Shown: positions 1 through 9,570, counted from the stretch's first letter. The stretch is DNA of 64,000 bases from Pseudomonas lalkuanensis (GCF_008807375.1 NZ_CP043311.1:400501-464500), one strand, 5' to 3'. Notes: generated from the letters alone by a model not told the origin. Numbers and translations: made by a program.

Positions 1-25
1 CTCTGGACCGGGCTTTTTTATGGGT

Positions 26-67
26 CTGTGGGAGCGAATTCATTCGCGAATGAATTCGCTCCCACAG
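26..67. repeat. REP-type palindrome
   Basis: Near-perfect inverted repeat with arms GTGGGAGCGAATTCATTCGC and its complement, just downstream of betI. The same arm sequence recurs about a dozen times between genes in this window, so it is a dispersed REP element. It may also act as a 3' end for betI-side transcripts, but no T tract follows. Confidence 0.8.
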
Positions 68-74
68 GACGGCA

Positions 75-668
75 TCACTTCTCCACCTTGGCCAACTGCT
101 GATCCAGGTACTCGTAGGCGATGTGCAGCGCCTGCTCGACGTTGAAGGCATCACCCGACAGGGCGCCGCGCAGCCACAGGCCATCGATCAGCGCGGCCAG
201 GCCACGGGCAGCGGAGCGGGCCTGGTCCTGGGGCAGGGCGCGGCGCAGTTCGCAGCACAGGTTGGAATACAGGCGGTGGTCGTTGATCCGCTGCAGGCGG
301 CGCAGGGAGGGCTGGTGCATGCTGGCGGCCCAGAAGGCCAGCCAGGTCTTCATTGCCGGTCCGCTGACCTGGCTGTCGTCGAAGTTGCCGGCGACGATGG
401 CCCGCAGGTGCTCGCGCGGGGTGTCGTCGTGCAAGGCGGAGCGACGCTGGCGCACAGCGCTGCTGAGCGCGGCCATCAAGTGGCGCATGGTGGCTTCCAG
501 CAGGCCGTTCTTGTCCTGGAAGTAATGGCTGATGATGCCGTTGGAGACCCCGGCAACACGGGCGATGTAGGCGATGCTGGCATCGCTGAGGCCCACCTGG
601 TCGACGGCTTCGAGGGTGGCCTGGATCAACTGCGAGCGGCGGATCGGCTGCATTCCGACCTTGGGCAT
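75..668 (-). CDS. betI: TetR-family choline-responsive repressor BetI
   Basis: Protein of 197 residues, the usual BetI length. The N-terminal TetR helix-turn-helix is at about residues 10-55 ([20 protein letters not shown], then [19 protein letters not shown]), followed by an all-helical ligand domain. BetI represses choline-to-betaine genes and is released by choline. A perfect 16-bp palindrome lies about 60 bp upstream of the start and is the likely operator. In pseudomonads betI is usually followed by betB and betA; here those would lie beyond the left edge, which cannot be checked. The start at 668 gives the [12 protein letters not shown]-terminus; an in-frame ATG five codons later is also possible. 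Assignment by sequence pattern and context is strong. Confidence 0.93.
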   Translation of the reverse strand: MPKVGMQPIRRSQLIQATLEAVDQVGLSDASIAYIARVAGVSNGIISHYFQDKNGLLEATMRHLMAALSSAVRQRRSALHDDTPREHLRAIVAGNFDDSQVSGPAMKTWLAFWAASMHQPSLRRLQRINDHRLYSNLCCELRRALPQDQARSAARGLAALIDGLWLRGALSGDAFNVEQALHIAYEYLDQQLAKVEK

Positions 669-721
669 CGGGTATTTCCACCATTTTGTGCGGGAATCGG
701 GAGCGCGCAGTCTAGGGGGAA

Positions 722-743
722 ATTGATTGATCGATCAATCGAT
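722..743. promoter_or_regulatory. Probable BetI operator
   Basis: Positions 725-740 form a perfect 16-bp palindrome, GATTGATCGATCAATC, in the gap between betI and the next gene. TetR-family repressors bind such palindromes, and known bet-region operators are TTGATTGA-like. Binding by BetI is inferred from position and symmetry. Confidence 0.7.
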
Positions 744-782
744 GGGGTTTATCGGGGCGGCGAGGCTCCCACAAAAAGCAGA

Positions 783-814
783 ACGCCCCCGCGGGCGGTG
801 GCCGGCGGGGGCGT
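783..814 (-). terminator. Rho-independent terminator after the first binding-protein gene
   Basis: Arms ACGCCCCCGC (783-792) and GCGGGGGCGT (805-814) form a strong stem. Read on the minus strand it is followed by TTCTGCTTTTT. It lies just downstream of the stop codon of the binding-protein gene ending at 833. Confidence 0.85.
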
Positions 815-832
815 CCGGGGCGAGGTGGCTGC

Positions 833-1690
833 TTACTTCAACCACTCAGCCACGCGTTGCGGATTCTTGGCGATCCAGTCCTTGGCAGCGGCTTCCGGCT
901 TGGCGCCTTCGCGGATGGCCAGCATCACCGCACCCACTTCCTCGCCGTTCCAGGAGAACTTCTTCAGGAATGCGGTGGCGTCGGCGGCCTTGGCTTCCAG
1001 GCCAGGGTTGACCACGGTGTCGACGTGCTCGTCATCGCCATAGACCTTTTTCGGGTCTTCCAGGAAGCGCAGTTTCCACTTGGCGAACATCCAGTGCGGA
1101 ATCCAGCCGGTCACCACGATCGGTTTCTGGGCCTTCTCGGCACGGGTCAGGGCGGTGGCCATGGCCGGGCCGGAGCTGGGCATCAGCTTGATGTCGAGGT
1201 TGTACTGCTTGATCGCGTCTTCGGTGCGGCGCATCACGCCGGCGCCGGCGTCGATGCCGGTGATCTTGCCGTCGAAGTCGGCCTTGTAGGTGTTCAGGTC
1301 ATCGATGGACTTGGCCTTCACATAATCCGGAACGATCAGGCCGATCTTGGCGCCGGTGTAGTTCGAGCCCAGCACCACCACCTTGTCCTTGAGCTTGGCG
1401 TAGTACTCGCCGTGGGTGGCCGGCAGCCAGGCGGAGAGGGTGGCGTCCAGGTCGCCACGGGCCACGCCTTGCCACATGATGGCCGGCTCGACGGGTTTCA
1501 GCTCGACGCCGTAACCGAGTTTCTCCTTGAGGATTTCGCCGGCGACGTAGGTGGCGGCGACGCTGTCGTCCCAGCCGTTCACGAAGCCGATCTTCAGGGT
1601 CGGTTTGTCAGCGGCGTTGGCCATGCCCATGCCAAGGGCAAGGGCGGCGACGCCGAGGGTCTTGAGGTACAGGGATTTCATCTTGCGCAT
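833..1690 (-). CDS. ABC transporter substrate-binding protein, betaine/choline (OpuAC/ProX) type
   Basis: Periplasmic binding protein of 285 residues. It begins MRKMKSLYLKTLGVAALALG, with a signal peptide ending near ANA-ADKP, then the OpuAC-type fold (KIGFVNGWDDSVAATY...). Several Trp residues (VNGWDD, SAWLP, VTGWIPHW) are compatible with the aromatic cage that holds quaternary ammonium groups. The start at 1690 is chosen because GGAG lies about 9 bases upstream and the signal peptide begins there; the open frame extends further without support. It lies about 150 bp downstream of cbcX and ends in its own terminator. It is clearly different from the three CbcX/CaiX-like binding proteins in the window. 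The ligand is probably glycine betaine, choline or a relative and cannot be fixed from sequence. Confidence 0.85.
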   Translation of the reverse strand: MRKMKSLYLKTLGVAALALGMGMANAADKPTLKIGFVNGWDDSVAATYVAGEILKEKLGYGVELKPVEPAIMWQGVARGDLDATLSAWLPATHGEYYAKLKDKVVVLGSNYTGAKIGLIVPDYVKAKSIDDLNTYKADFDGKITGIDAGAGVMRRTEDAIKQYNLDIKLMPSSGPAMATALTRAEKAQKPIVVTGWIPHWMFAKWKLRFLEDPKKVYGDDEHVDTVVNPGLEAKAADATAFLKKFSWNGEEVGAVMLAIREGAKPEAAAKDWIAKNPQRVAEWLK

Positions 1691-1844
1691 ACGTATTGCT
1701 CCATCAGGTGGGATTGGCAGCCAACTACGTGGTCGGTGACCCGTTCTGAGGCGGGGTTCGCGACAGTGCCCTTCGCGGCCCGTTGCCGGGCCACGATTGG
1801 CGAATTGCAAGGAAACGGGCTCCTGTGGGAGGAGCCCCGGGGTA

Positions 1845-2789
1845 TTACAGGCCGATGTGTTTCTTCACGGCGGCGGCGCCGTCCTGGCCATCGAAGGTGG
1901 TGACGCCGGCGAGCCACTTGTCCAGCACGGCCGGGTTGGCCTTGAGCCAGGTGGTGGCGACTTTCACCGGGTCTTCCTTCTCCAGGATCTTCTCCATCAG
2001 CTGGCTTTCCATCTGCACATTGAACTGCAGATTGTTCAGCAGCTTGCCGACGTTGGCGCAACGCTGTTCATAGTCCGGCGGCACCACGGTGTAGACCTTG
2101 GCGGCGCCGTAGTCGGGACCGAACACGTCGTCGCCACCGGCCAGGTAGGTGATGTCGAACTGGGTGTTCATCGGGTGCGGTGCCCAGCCGAGGAACACCA
2201 CCGGTTCCTTCTTCTTCACGGCGCGCTGGACCTGTACCAGCATGCCGGCTTCGGAAGACTCGACCATGCGGAACTGGCCCAGGCCGAACTGGTCGCCCTT
2301 GATCATCTTGTCGATCAGCAGGTTGCCGTCGTTGCCCGGTTCGATGCCGTAGATCTTGCCGCCGAGCTGGTCCTTGAACTTGGCGATGTCCTGGAAGCTC
2401 TTCAGGCCGGCCTCAGCCGCGTAGGTGGGAACCGCCAGGGTGTACTTGGCGCCTTCCAGGTTCGGGGTCGCCAGCACCTTCACGCCATTGTCCTTGGTGA
2501 AGGGCTCGATCACCGCGTCCATGGAGGGCGCCCAGTAGCCGAGGAAGACGTCGATCTGCTTGTTCTTCACACCGGTGAAGGCGATGGGCACGGACGCCAT
2601 GATCTTGCGCGGGGTGTAGCCCAATCCCTCGGTCAGCACCATGGCCACGCCGGTGGTGGCGGCGATGTCGGCCCAGCCGATTTCGGCGAAACGGACCTGC
2701 TTGCAGCTCTGCGGCTCCTGGGCCCAGGCACCCTGGGCCAGCGCGCAGGCCAGAAGGCCCAGTGCAGCGACTTTTTTCATTTTTTTCAT
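1845..2789 (-). CDS. cbcX: Choline/betaine/carnitine ABC transporter substrate-binding protein
   Basis: Protein of 314 residues starting MKKMKKVAALGLLACALAQG, a clear signal peptide (cleavage near AWA-QEP). The mature part has the family motifs [40 protein letters not shown] and VFLGWAPHPMN. GGGAG lies about 6 bases before the ATG at 2789; the open frame upstream runs into cbcW and is not coding here. It delivers choline or related compounds to the CbcWV core. Gene order cbcV-cbcW-cbcX on the minus strand, with only 34 bp between cbcW and cbcX, indicates one operon. Which quaternary amine it prefers is inferred from the family, not seen. Confidence 0.9.
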   Translation of the reverse strand: MKKMKKVAALGLLACALAQGAWAQEPQSCKQVRFAEIGWADIAATTGVAMVLTEGLGYTPRKIMASVPIAFTGVKNKQIDVFLGYWAPSMDAVIEPFTKDNGVKVLATPNLEGAKYTLAVPTYAAEAGLKSFQDIAKFKDQLGGKIYGIEPGNDGNLLIDKMIKGDQFGLGQFRMVESSEAGMLVQVQRAVKKKEPVVFLGWAPHPMNTQFDITYLAGGDDVFGPDYGAAKVYTVVPPDYEQRCANVGKLLNNLQFNVQMESQLMEKILEKEDPVKVATTWLKANPAVLDKWLAGVTTFDGQDGAAAVKKHIGL

Positions 2790-2823
2790 TAGCGACTCCC
2801 TGACATTGAAAGGTGAAGCGTTC

Positions 2824-3717
2824 TTAGTGCGCTTGCTGCCGCTGCAATCTGGCGCCGAGTCGACCGAAAACGCGACCACGAGTCGCGGTCTGGCGGGTGC
2901 CGAAGCTTTCGGTGATACGGTCGAGAATGATTGCCAGCAGTACCACTGCCATGCCGCTTTCGAAGCCCAGGCCGATGTCCAGGCGCTGGATACTGGCGAG
3001 CACGTCGTTACCCAGGCCACCGGCGCCGACCATCGACGCGATGATCACCATGGACAACGCCATCATGATGGTCTGGTTCACGCCGGCCATGATCGACGGC
3101 ATGGCGTTCGGCAGCTGCACTTTGTATAGCAGCTGCCAACTGGTGCAGCCGAAGGATTGGCCGGCTTCGACGATTTCCTTGTTCACCTGGCGGATACCCA
3201 GCGCGGTCAGGCGCACCGCCGGAGGCATGGCGAAGATCACGGTGGCGATGATGCCGGGCACACGGCCCAGGCCGAAGAGCATCGCCGCCGGGATCAGGTA
3301 AACGAACGCAGGCATGGTCTGCATGAAGTCCAGCACCGGACGGATCACATAGGCCACGCGCTCGCTCTTGGCGGCCCAGATGCCCAGCGGAATGCCGAGC
3401 AGCAGGCTGATCAGGGTCGAGGAGAAGGTCAGGCCGAGGGTGACCACGGTCTGTTCCCAGAACCCGGTCATCACGATCAGGATCAGCGAAACCGCGGTGA
3501 AGACCGCGAACTTGGCGCCGATGCGCCAGAAGCCGAGGCCCACGAACACGGCGATGATTACCCAGGCCGGCGGCCAGAGCAGGAAGCGCTCGATCAGCTC
3601 GGAGAAGCCGCTGACCACATTGCCGACGCTTTCGAAGGCGCCACTGTAGTTTTCGAGCAGGTGCTGGACGACGTCATTCACCCAGCTGCCAAGATCCAGT
3701 TTCTCGCTCATCGTCAT
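2824..3717 (-). CDS. cbcW: Choline/betaine/carnitine ABC transporter permease
   Basis: Inner-membrane permease of 297 residues. A hydrophilic start is followed by helices such as WPPAWVIIAVFVGLGFWRIG and FAVFTAVSLILIVMTGFW. The conserved permease/ATPase contact loop is recognisable around EIVEAGQSFGCTSWQLLYKV ... LPNAMPSIMAG. It belongs to the OpuAB/ProW class. The ATG at 3717 overlaps the cbcV stop in the ATGA form, showing translational coupling. An ATG two codons later (3711) has the better-spaced GGGGAG, so the true N-terminus may be MSEKLD. Confidence 0.93.
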   Translation of the reverse strand: MTMSEKLDLGSWVNDVVQHLLENYSGAFESVGNVVSGFSELIERFLLWPPAWVIIAVFVGLGFWRIGAKFAVFTAVSLILIVMTGFWEQTVVTLGLTFSSTLISLLLGIPLGIWAAKSERVAYVIRPVLDFMQTMPAFVYLIPAAMLFGLGRVPGIIATVIFAMPPAVRLTALGIRQVNKEIVEAGQSFGCTSWQLLYKVQLPNAMPSIMAGVNQTIMMALSMVIIASMVGAGGLGNDVLASIQRLDIGLGFESGMAVVLLAIILDRITESFGTRQTATRGRVFGRLGARLQRQQAH

Positions 3718-4910
3718 TCTCCCCGCAGGCGGCTCAGCAGGCGGCCTTTGCTGATCGCGCCGCTATAGCGGCCACTCTGGTCGACCACCGGGATCGGCCC
3801 TTCGTTTATCACCAGGCGCTGGATGACGCTGTCGAGTGGCAGGTCTTCCGGTACCGGATCGATGTGCTTGAGCAGGCTCTGCTCCAGATCCAGGGTCCGG
3901 CCGCCCTCTACCAGCAGGGCGATCTTTTCCAGGCTGATGGAGCCACGGAAGTTGTTCTTCTCGTCGACGATGAAGGCGTAGTGCTTGTCCATGGCCTGCA
4001 GCTTCTGGCAGACCGTCTGGGCATCCGGCGCCTTGCCGTTGTGCACGAACAGCGGAACGCTGTCGGATTTGAGCTGGCCGGCGGTGAGGTAGCGGCTGGT
4101 GTCGACCGTGTTGAAGAAGTTGCGCACGTATTCGTTGGCGGGGTTCTCGATGATCTCCTGGGGCGTGCCCACCTGGATCAGCTTGCCGCCTTCCATGATG
4201 CCGATGCGCGAACCGATACGCATGGCCTCTTCGATGTCGTGGGACACGAAGATGATGGTGCGGCTGTGCTTCTTCTGCAGGTCCAGCAGCACGTCCTGCA
4301 TTTCGCGGCGCTTGAGCGGGTCGAGCGCGGAGAAGGCCTCGTCCATGATGATCATCGACGGGTCCACGGCCAGGGCGCGGGCCAGGCCGACGCGCTGCTG
4401 CATGCCACCCGAGAGCTCATGGGGATACTTGTGGGCGAAGCTGGCCAGACCCACCTGCTCCAGCACTTCCATGGCGCGCTTCTCGCGTTCCTTCTTGCCC
4501 TTGCCGGCCACTTCCAGGCCGAAGGCTGCGTTGTCCAGCACGCAGCGCGACGGCATCAGGGCGAAGGACTGGAACACCATGCTCATGTCGCGGCGGCGCA
4601 GGTCGATCAATTGCGACTTGGGCAGCTTGGCGACGTTCTGGCCGTCGATGAACACATCGCCAGCGGTGGGTTCGATGAGACGGTTGATCAGACGGATCAG
4701 GGTCGACTTGCCCGAACCCGACAGGCCCATCAGCACGAAGATCTCACCCTCGTTGACGCTGAAGGACACATCGCTGACGCCGATCACGGCGCCACGTTCG
4801 GCCAGGATCTTTTCCTTGCTCCAGCCTTGCTTGAGTAGATCGATTGCTTCTTGTGGTTGTTGCCCGAAAACCTTGTAGAGGTTTTGAACCACGATCTTTC
4901 CAGACTGCAT
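3714..4910 (-). CDS. cbcV: Choline/betaine/carnitine ABC transporter ATPase
   Basis: ATP-binding subunit of 398 residues, OpuAA/ProV type. It shows Walker A GLSGSGKST, signature LSGGMQQRVGLARAL, Walker B IIMDEAFSALDP and switch His in VSHDIEEAM. A C-terminal tail of about 130 residues carries two CBS-like segments (HYAFIVDEKNNFRGSISL and GPIPVVDQSGRYSGAISKG), which in this class sense ionic strength or nucleotides. It is the first gene of the cbcV-cbcW-cbcX operon, so the promoter should lie in 4911-5325. The same core probably also serves CaiX and the other stand-alone binding proteins, as described for P. aeruginosa. Confidence 0.94.
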   Translation of the reverse strand: MQSGKIVVQNLYKVFGQQPQEAIDLLKQGWSKEKILAERGAVIGVSDVSFSVNEGEIFVLMGLSGSGKSTLIRLINRLIEPTAGDVFIDGQNVAKLPKSQLIDLRRRDMSMVFQSFALMPSRCVLDNAAFGLEVAGKGKKEREKRAMEVLEQVGLASFAHKYPHELSGGMQQRVGLARALAVDPSMIIMDEAFSALDPLKRREMQDVLLDLQKKHSRTIIFVSHDIEEAMRIGSRIGIMEGGKLIQVGTPQEIIENPANEYVRNFFNTVDTSRYLTAGQLKSDSVPLFVHNGKAPDAQTVCQKLQAMDKHYAFIVDEKNNFRGSISLEKIALLVEGGRTLDLEQSLLKHIDPVPEDLPLDSVIQRLVINEGPIPVVDQSGRYSGAISKGRLLSRLRGE

Positions 4911-5325
4911 GGGATATTTCCCCTTCAGTAGACATCCAGGTCAGCTACACGGAGCCAGAACGGGCGCTCGACGACGCCCAGCCTGGTGATGCCGACTGTC
5001 TTGCCTGTGTGGATAACAATGTTTCGAGAACCTGACAGCCCTCTGGCAGTGTTACGAAACCCATTCCCTGGGCGGGTTCAGCACCTCGGCCAGAGGTGCG
5101 CGTACTTCCGAAATTTTTTATTAGGCCGACCTCTATTCGGGGGGAGGTCGCCGCTTGTGTTCTTCGGTCCGGAGCGGAGTGCTCACGGTCTGCCGGTCCA
5201 CGGGAGCCGACAGCGACGAAATCGGGTGACTCAACGATAAAGCCTTGAGGCCTTCGCAATTGTCGGTTTGCGACGTTCATATATTGAGCGGCGACATGGC
5301 CGATGATATCGCTGGATGCGCCGTG
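4911..5325. other. Intergenic region upstream of cbcV
   Basis: Stretch of 415 bp without a supported gene. It should hold the cbcV promoter and any GbdR site. It contains one exact DnaA box on the minus strand (TGTGGATAA, 5008-5016). A hairpin with arms CGACCTC and GAGGTCG is at about 5128-5150, with no T tract after it in the minus direction, so it is only a weak terminator candidate for the gene ending at 5326. Confidence 0.5.
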
Positions 5326-6282
5326 TCACGGCGCTTCCAACTGCGTAAGTGCTGTCGGCAGGGGACCGCCGTCACGCGCGGTGACGCCCTGCAGCCAGGC
5401 GGTCAGCGTGTCGGGATTGGCTTTCAGCCAGGCCTTCGCTTCGCGCCTGCGGTTGGTGCTCTGGTTAAGTATGGCCTCCATCAGGTGGTTCTCCATGGCC
5501 AGGCTGAATTTGAGGTTCTTCAGCAGTCGTCCGAGGTTGGGGCACTCCTGGGTCAGGCCCTTGCGCACATTGGTATAGACGGTGGCGCCGCCGTAATCCG
5601 GGCCGAACCAGTCATCGCCGCCGGCCAGGTAATGCATGTTCAGCTGATTGTTCATCGGGTGCGGTTCCCAACCGAGGAAGACCGCCCACTGGTTGAGGTG
5701 CTCGGCACGCTTGACCTGGGACAGCATGCCGCTTTCGCTGGACTCCACCAGTTTGAAGTCGCCGAGGTTGAAGGCGTTCTCCTTGATCATCTTGCCGATC
5801 AGTTTGTTGCCGTCGTTGCCGGGCTCGATGCCGTAGATCTTGCCGCCCAGCTGTTCCTTGAACTTGGCCAGGTCGGCGAAGCTCTTCAGGCCGCCGTCCC
5901 AGGCCGCCTGGTTGACCGCCAGGGTGTACTTGGCGCCGACGAGGTTGGCCCCCAGGGTTTCTACCGTGCCGTTCTCCCGATAGGGGCGGATGTCGTTTTC
6001 CATGCTCGGCATCCAGTTGCCGAGGAACACATCGATCTTTCCTTCGCCGAGGGCCTTGTAGGTGTCCGGCACCGACAGGCGCTTGACCTTGGTGACGTAG
6101 CCGAGCTCGGCTAGCACATGACGGGTGACGGCGGTGGTGACAGTAATGTCGCTCCAGCCGACGTCGGCAAAATGCACGGTGGAACAGCGCTCTGGGTCGG
6201 TGGCGGCGAGGGTCGCCTGGGTGCTGAAAAGAGATACGGCCAGCAGCGTCGTTGCCAGCAGGGGAATAGTGGGTCGAGTCAT
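5326..6282 (-). CDS. Additional choline/betaine-type ABC substrate-binding protein
   Basis: Protein of 318 residues with signal peptide MTRPTIPLLATTLLAVSLFS...ATLA. The mature region closely parallels CbcX and CaiX: VHFADVGWSDITVTT, IDVFLGNWMPSMEND, KIYGIEPGNDGNKLIG, VFLGWEPHPMNNQ and YLAGGDDWFGPDYGG. The start at 6282 is the first codon giving a signal peptide. It stands alone, about 415 bp upstream of cbcV on the same strand, with its own upstream region. It is a third binding protein beside a single permease/ATPase pair and probably widens the ligand range. BetX-like is one possibility; the exact ligand is unknown. Confidence 0.87.
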   Translation of the reverse strand: MTRPTIPLLATTLLAVSLFSTQATLAATDPERCSTVHFADVGWSDITVTTAVTRHVLAELGYVTKVKRLSVPDTYKALGEGKIDVFLGNWMPSMENDIRPYRENGTVETLGANLVGAKYTLAVNQAAWDGGLKSFADLAKFKEQLGGKIYGIEPGNDGNKLIGKMIKENAFNLGDFKLVESSESGMLSQVKRAEHLNQWAVFLGWEPHPMNNQLNMHYLAGGDDWFGPDYGGATVYTNVRKGLTQECPNLGRLLKNLKFSLAMENHLMEAILNQSTNRRREAKAWLKANPDTLTAWLQGVTARDGGPLPTALTQLEAP

Positions 6283-6473
6283 GGAAGGGGTCCGTCCACA
6301 GCAGGTTTTATTGTCGTTCTCCGGACTCGCGTGGCTGTCGGACTGCTGCAGGCCCCCGCCCCCGGGCGGCGGAATGATGCGGGCCAGACGCGTCGCCTGA
6401 CTACCGACCCGGTCGCACCCAGAACGTATCTGTCGCGGCTGATGCAAGGCAACAGGTGGGAGCACAGGATCAG
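6283..6473. other. Divergent promoter region (binding protein / sdaB)
   Basis: Between the binding-protein gene (minus) and sdaB (plus). Apart from the REP element to its right no gene is supported. Short open frames here have no ribosome-binding site or recognisable product. Confidence 0.4.
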
Positions 6474-6572
6474 TTGTGGGAGCGATTTCAATCGCGATTG
6501 CAGGCCGCAGGCCTGCCCCTCACCACCCCATAGGACCGCTGCGTACACCTTTCGCGAATGAATTCGCTCCCA
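6474..6572. repeat. REP pair
   Basis: Left arm GTGGGAGCGATTTCAATCGC and right arm GCGAATGAATTCGCTCCCAC enclose a GC-rich spacer with its own small palindrome (GCAGGCC/GGCCTGC type). Same family as the element at 26-67, in the paired form. Confidence 0.8.
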
Positions 6573-6699
6573 CAAGGTCCAGGCCATTCCGTGCAACGAG
6601 CACGACGTATTTGGATACGAGCAAGTCGGTGTGGGAAGTCCTCGAGCCGGCGAAATGCCGATCATGTCCGGCAAGTGTGATCCCTACCGGAGTTGCCCC

Positions 6700-8076
6700 G
6701 TGGCTATCAGCGTGTTCGACCTGTTCAAGATCGGTATCGGCCCTTCCAGCTCGCACACCGTGGGGCCGATGCGGGCGGCGGCGCTGTTCGCCACGGCGCT
6801 GCGCGAGCGCGGCCTGCTGGCGCAGGTGAAACGGGTGGAAGTACGCCTGTATGGCTCGCTGTCGGCCACCGGCGTTGGCCACGGCACCGACCGCGCCACC
6901 CTGGTGGGGCTGATGGGTGAATGGCCGGACCAGGTCGACCCGAAACAGATCGCCCCGCGCATCGAGGCGCTGAAGGCATCCCGCGAACTGCTGCTGGACG
7001 GCAGCCACCCGGTGGCCTTCGACTGGCAGCGCGACCTGCTGCTGCTGGAAGAGAACCTGCCGTATCACCCCAACGCCATGACCCTGATGGTCGAAGGCGA
7101 AGGCGGTGAACTGCATCGCGACACCTACTACTCCATCGGTGGTGGCTTCGTTGTCGACGAGGCCCAGGCGAAGTCCGGGCAACTGGATCAGGACGCCACC
7201 GAACTGCCTTACGACTTCTCCAGTGCCCAAGAGCTGCTGGAACTCTGCCAGCGCCACGACCTGCGCATCTCCGAACTGATGCTGGCCAACGAGAAGGCCT
7301 GGCGCAGCGAGGCGGAGATCCGTGCCGGGCTGCTGAAGCTGTGGGACGCCATGCAGGAATGCGTACGCAACGGTCTGGGCGAGGAAGGCATCCTTCCCGG
7401 CGGGCTCAACGTGCGTCGTCGTGCGGCCAAGCTGCACCGCAGCCTGCAGGAGCTGGGCAAGCCGAACGTGATCGGCTCGACCATGAGCGCCATGGAGTGG
7501 GTGAATCTCTACGCCCTGGCGGTGAACGAGGAGAACGCCGCCGGCGGGCGCATGGTCACCGCCCCGACCAATGGCGCGGCGGGGATCATCCCGGCGGTGC
7601 TGCACTACTACATGCGCTTCAATCCCGAGGCGACCGACGACGACGTGGTGCATTTCTTCCTCGGCGCCGCCGCCGTCGGCATCCTGTGCAAGAAGAACGC
7701 TTCGATCTCCGGTGCCGAAGTCGGCTGCCAGGGTGAAGTCGGCTCGGCCTGCGCCATGGCCGCCGCCGGGCTGGCGGAAGTGCTGGGGGCCACCCCGGCG
7801 CAGCTGGAGAACGCCGCCGAGATCGGCCTTGAACACAACCTTGGACTCACCTGCGACCCGGTGGGCGGCCTGGTGCAGGTGCCGTGCATCGAGCGCAACG
7901 CAATTGCCGCGGTGAAGGCGATCAACGCGGCGCAGATGGCGCTGCGTGGCGACGGCGAACACTTCATCTCGCTGGACCGGGTGATCCGCACCATGCGCGA
8001 CACCGGCGCCGACATGCACGACAAGTACAAGGAAACCTCGCGCGGTGGCCTGGCGGTCAGCGCCATCGAGTGCTGA
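6700..8076 (+). CDS. sdaB: L-serine dehydratase, single-chain iron-sulfur type (copy 1)
   Basis: Deaminates L-serine to pyruvate and ammonia, the exit step of this region's glycine-to-serine route. It has 458 residues. The beta domain starts [20 protein letters not shown]; the alpha domain has the 4Fe-4S cysteines in [19 protein letters not shown] and [15 protein letters not shown]. The start is the GTG at 6700, aligned with the ATG of copy 2 and preceded by GGAG with 7 bases spacing. Positions about 6706-8055 are almost identical to 52434-53783 (roughly ten visible differences; two change residues: Met/Ile in TLMVEGEG and Ile/Val near the C-terminus). Flanks differ. The sdaB-gbdR order matches P. 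aeruginosa, so this is probably the ancestral copy. Confidence 0.95.
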   Translation: MAISVFDLFKIGIGPSSSHTVGPMRAAALFATALRERGLLAQVKRVEVRLYGSLSATGVGHGTDRATLVGLMGEWPDQVDPKQIAPRIEALKASRELLLDGSHPVAFDWQRDLLLLEENLPYHPNAMTLMVEGEGGELHRDTYYSIGGGFVVDEAQAKSGQLDQDATELPYDFSSAQELLELCQRHDLRISELMLANEKAWRSEAEIRAGLLKLWDAMQECVRNGLGEEGILPGGLNVRRRAAKLHRSLQELGKPNVIGSTMSAMEWVNLYALAVNEENAAGGRMVTAPTNGAAGIIPAVLHYYMRFNPEATDDDVVHFFLGAAAVGILCKKNASISGAEVGCQGEVGSACAMAAAGLAEVLGATPAQLENAAEIGLEHNLGLTCDPVGGLVQVPCIERNAIAAVKAINAAQMALRGDGEHFISLDRVIRTMRDTGADMHDKYKETSRGGLAVSAIEC

Positions 8077-8466
8077 TCTCGACCATGGGCGGCCGCCGCC
8101 GCCCAATGCTGGTGCACGATGCGGCGGGGCGGTTATGACCTGGCAGTCAGGTTATGAATATTCCGTCTGTTACTGAAGGTGTTGTCCTATGGCACGGGGT
8201 GACATTCGCTGACACCGCCAGTGCTACCTAAGTCCCCAGGGCCCGCCGGATGCGGCCTCTTGCGGTCGTAAACAGAATGATTCTGTCGCTGACGCCTAGG
8301 CCGGATGGCATGGGCCTTGGAGGAATCTGCTGTTTTTAATTGAACGATCAATAAAACTAGGCACGACCTTTGCCTAGATTTGGTATTCCCTGGTTCTGAC
8401 GACCAGGCCATAACAAAAAAGCCTCTGAACGAGGCTCCGCTCCGTGCCTAGCTGAGGGTTTCGCTG
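8077..8466. other. Intergenic region upstream of gbdR
   Basis: Stretch of 390 bp without a supported gene, presumably holding the gbdR promoter. The stem AGCCTC-tgaac-GAGGCT at about 8419-8435 has a run of A on its left, so it reads as a terminator only on the minus strand, where no gene is seen. It may stop antisense transcription or act in the gbdR leader. Confidence 0.4.
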
Positions 8467-9570
8467 ATGTCACAGTTCAACCAAGGGGCTCAACCCCAGA
8501 ACCGTGTTCCCCAGTCCATCGGTTTCCTGCTGCTGGATAACTTCACCCTGATTTCCCTGGCATCCGCGGTCGAGCCGCTGCGCATGGCCAACCATCTCTC
8601 CGGCCGCGAACTCTATCGCTGGTACACGCTCAGCCAGGACGCTCGCCCGGTCAGCGCCAGCGACGGCCTGCAAATCACCCCCGACAGCGGCCTGGACAAC
8701 GCGCCGGCGCTGGACGCCGTGATCGTCTGCGGCGGCGTCGACATCCAGCACAGCGTCAGCCGTGAACACGTGCAATGGCTGCAGTCCCAGTCCCGCCAGG
8801 GCCGTCAGTTGGGCGCCGTGTGCACCGGCAGCTGGGCGCTGGCCAAGGCCGGCCTGCTCGACGGTTTCGAATGCAGCGTGCACTGGGAGTGCCTGGCGGC
8901 CATGCAGGAGGCCTTCCCGCGCGCCGGCATCAGCACCCGCCTGTTCTCCATCGACCGCAATCGCAACACCTCCTCCGGCGGCACCGCGCCGATGGACATG
9001 ATGCTGCACCTGATCGCCCGTGAGCACGGTCGCGAACTGGCCGCCGCCATCTCCGAGATGTTCATCTACGAGCGCATCCGCAACGAGCAGGACCACCAGC
9101 GCGTGCCGCTCAAGCACATGCTCGGCACCAACCAGCCGAAGCTGCAGGAAATCGTGGCGCTGATGGAAGCCAACCTGGAGGAGCCCATCGACCTCGACGA
9201 ACTGGCCTGCTATGTCGACGTTTCGCGCCGCCAGCTGGAGCGCCTGTTCCAGAAATACCTGCACTGCTCGCCGTCGCGTTACTACCTGAAGCTGCGCCTG
9301 ATCCGCGCACGCCAGCTGCTGAAGCAGACCGCCATGTCCATCATCGAGGTGGCGTCGGTGTGCGGCTTCGTTTCCACCCCGCACTTCTCCAAGTGCTACC
9401 GCGAGTATTTCGGCATTCCGCCGCGTGACGAGCGTGCCGGCCAGAACGCCAACGTGGTGGCCTTGATGCCGGTGCCGGACGAGCTGGTGCGCAACGCGCC
9501 GTCCACCGCCGGCGTAGCCCTGACCCGCGCCCAGGGCGAGTCCACCTTCGCCAGCGTGCGGGTGGTGTGA
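8467..9570 (+). CDS. gbdR: GATase1-AraC activator of glycine betaine catabolism
   Basis: Protein of 367 residues. A DJ-1/PfpI-like sensor domain covers about residues 15-210 (IGFLLLDNFTLISLASAVEPLRMAN, GAVCTGSWALAKAGLLDGF, SSGGTAPMDMMLHLIARE). A C-terminal AraC double helix-turn-helix covers about 230-325 (DLDELACYVDVSRRQLERLF, SIIEVASVCGF, HFSKCYREYFGIPP). In P. aeruginosa GbdR senses betaine and dimethylglycine and turns on gbc, dgc, sox, cbc and related genes. Its place directly after sdaB matches that species. GAGGG lies upstream of the ATG. It is the full-length relative of the shortened regulator at 53809. Confidence 0.94.
   Translation: MSQFNQGAQPQNRVPQSIGFLLLDNFTLISLASAVEPLRMANHLSGRELYRWYTLSQDARPVSASDGLQITPDSGLDNAPALDAVIVCGGVDIQHSVSREHVQWLQSQSRQGRQLGAVCTGSWALAKAGLLDGFECSVHWECLAAMQEAFPRAGISTRLFSIDRNRNTSSGGTAPMDMMLHLIAREHGRELAAAISEMFIYERIRNEQDHQRVPLKHMLGTNQPKLQEIVALMEANLEEPIDLDELACYVDVSRRQLERLFQKYLHCSPSRYYLKLRLIRARQLLKQTAMSIIEVASVCGFVSTPHFSKCYREYFGIPPRDERAGQNANVVALMPVPDELVRNAPSTAGVALTRAQGESTFASVRVV

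Noticed and set aside
4911..5325. Riboswitch or attenuator before cbcV
   Set aside because: A 7-bp hairpin is present but no known riboswitch core could be recognised and no T tract is placed for attenuation.
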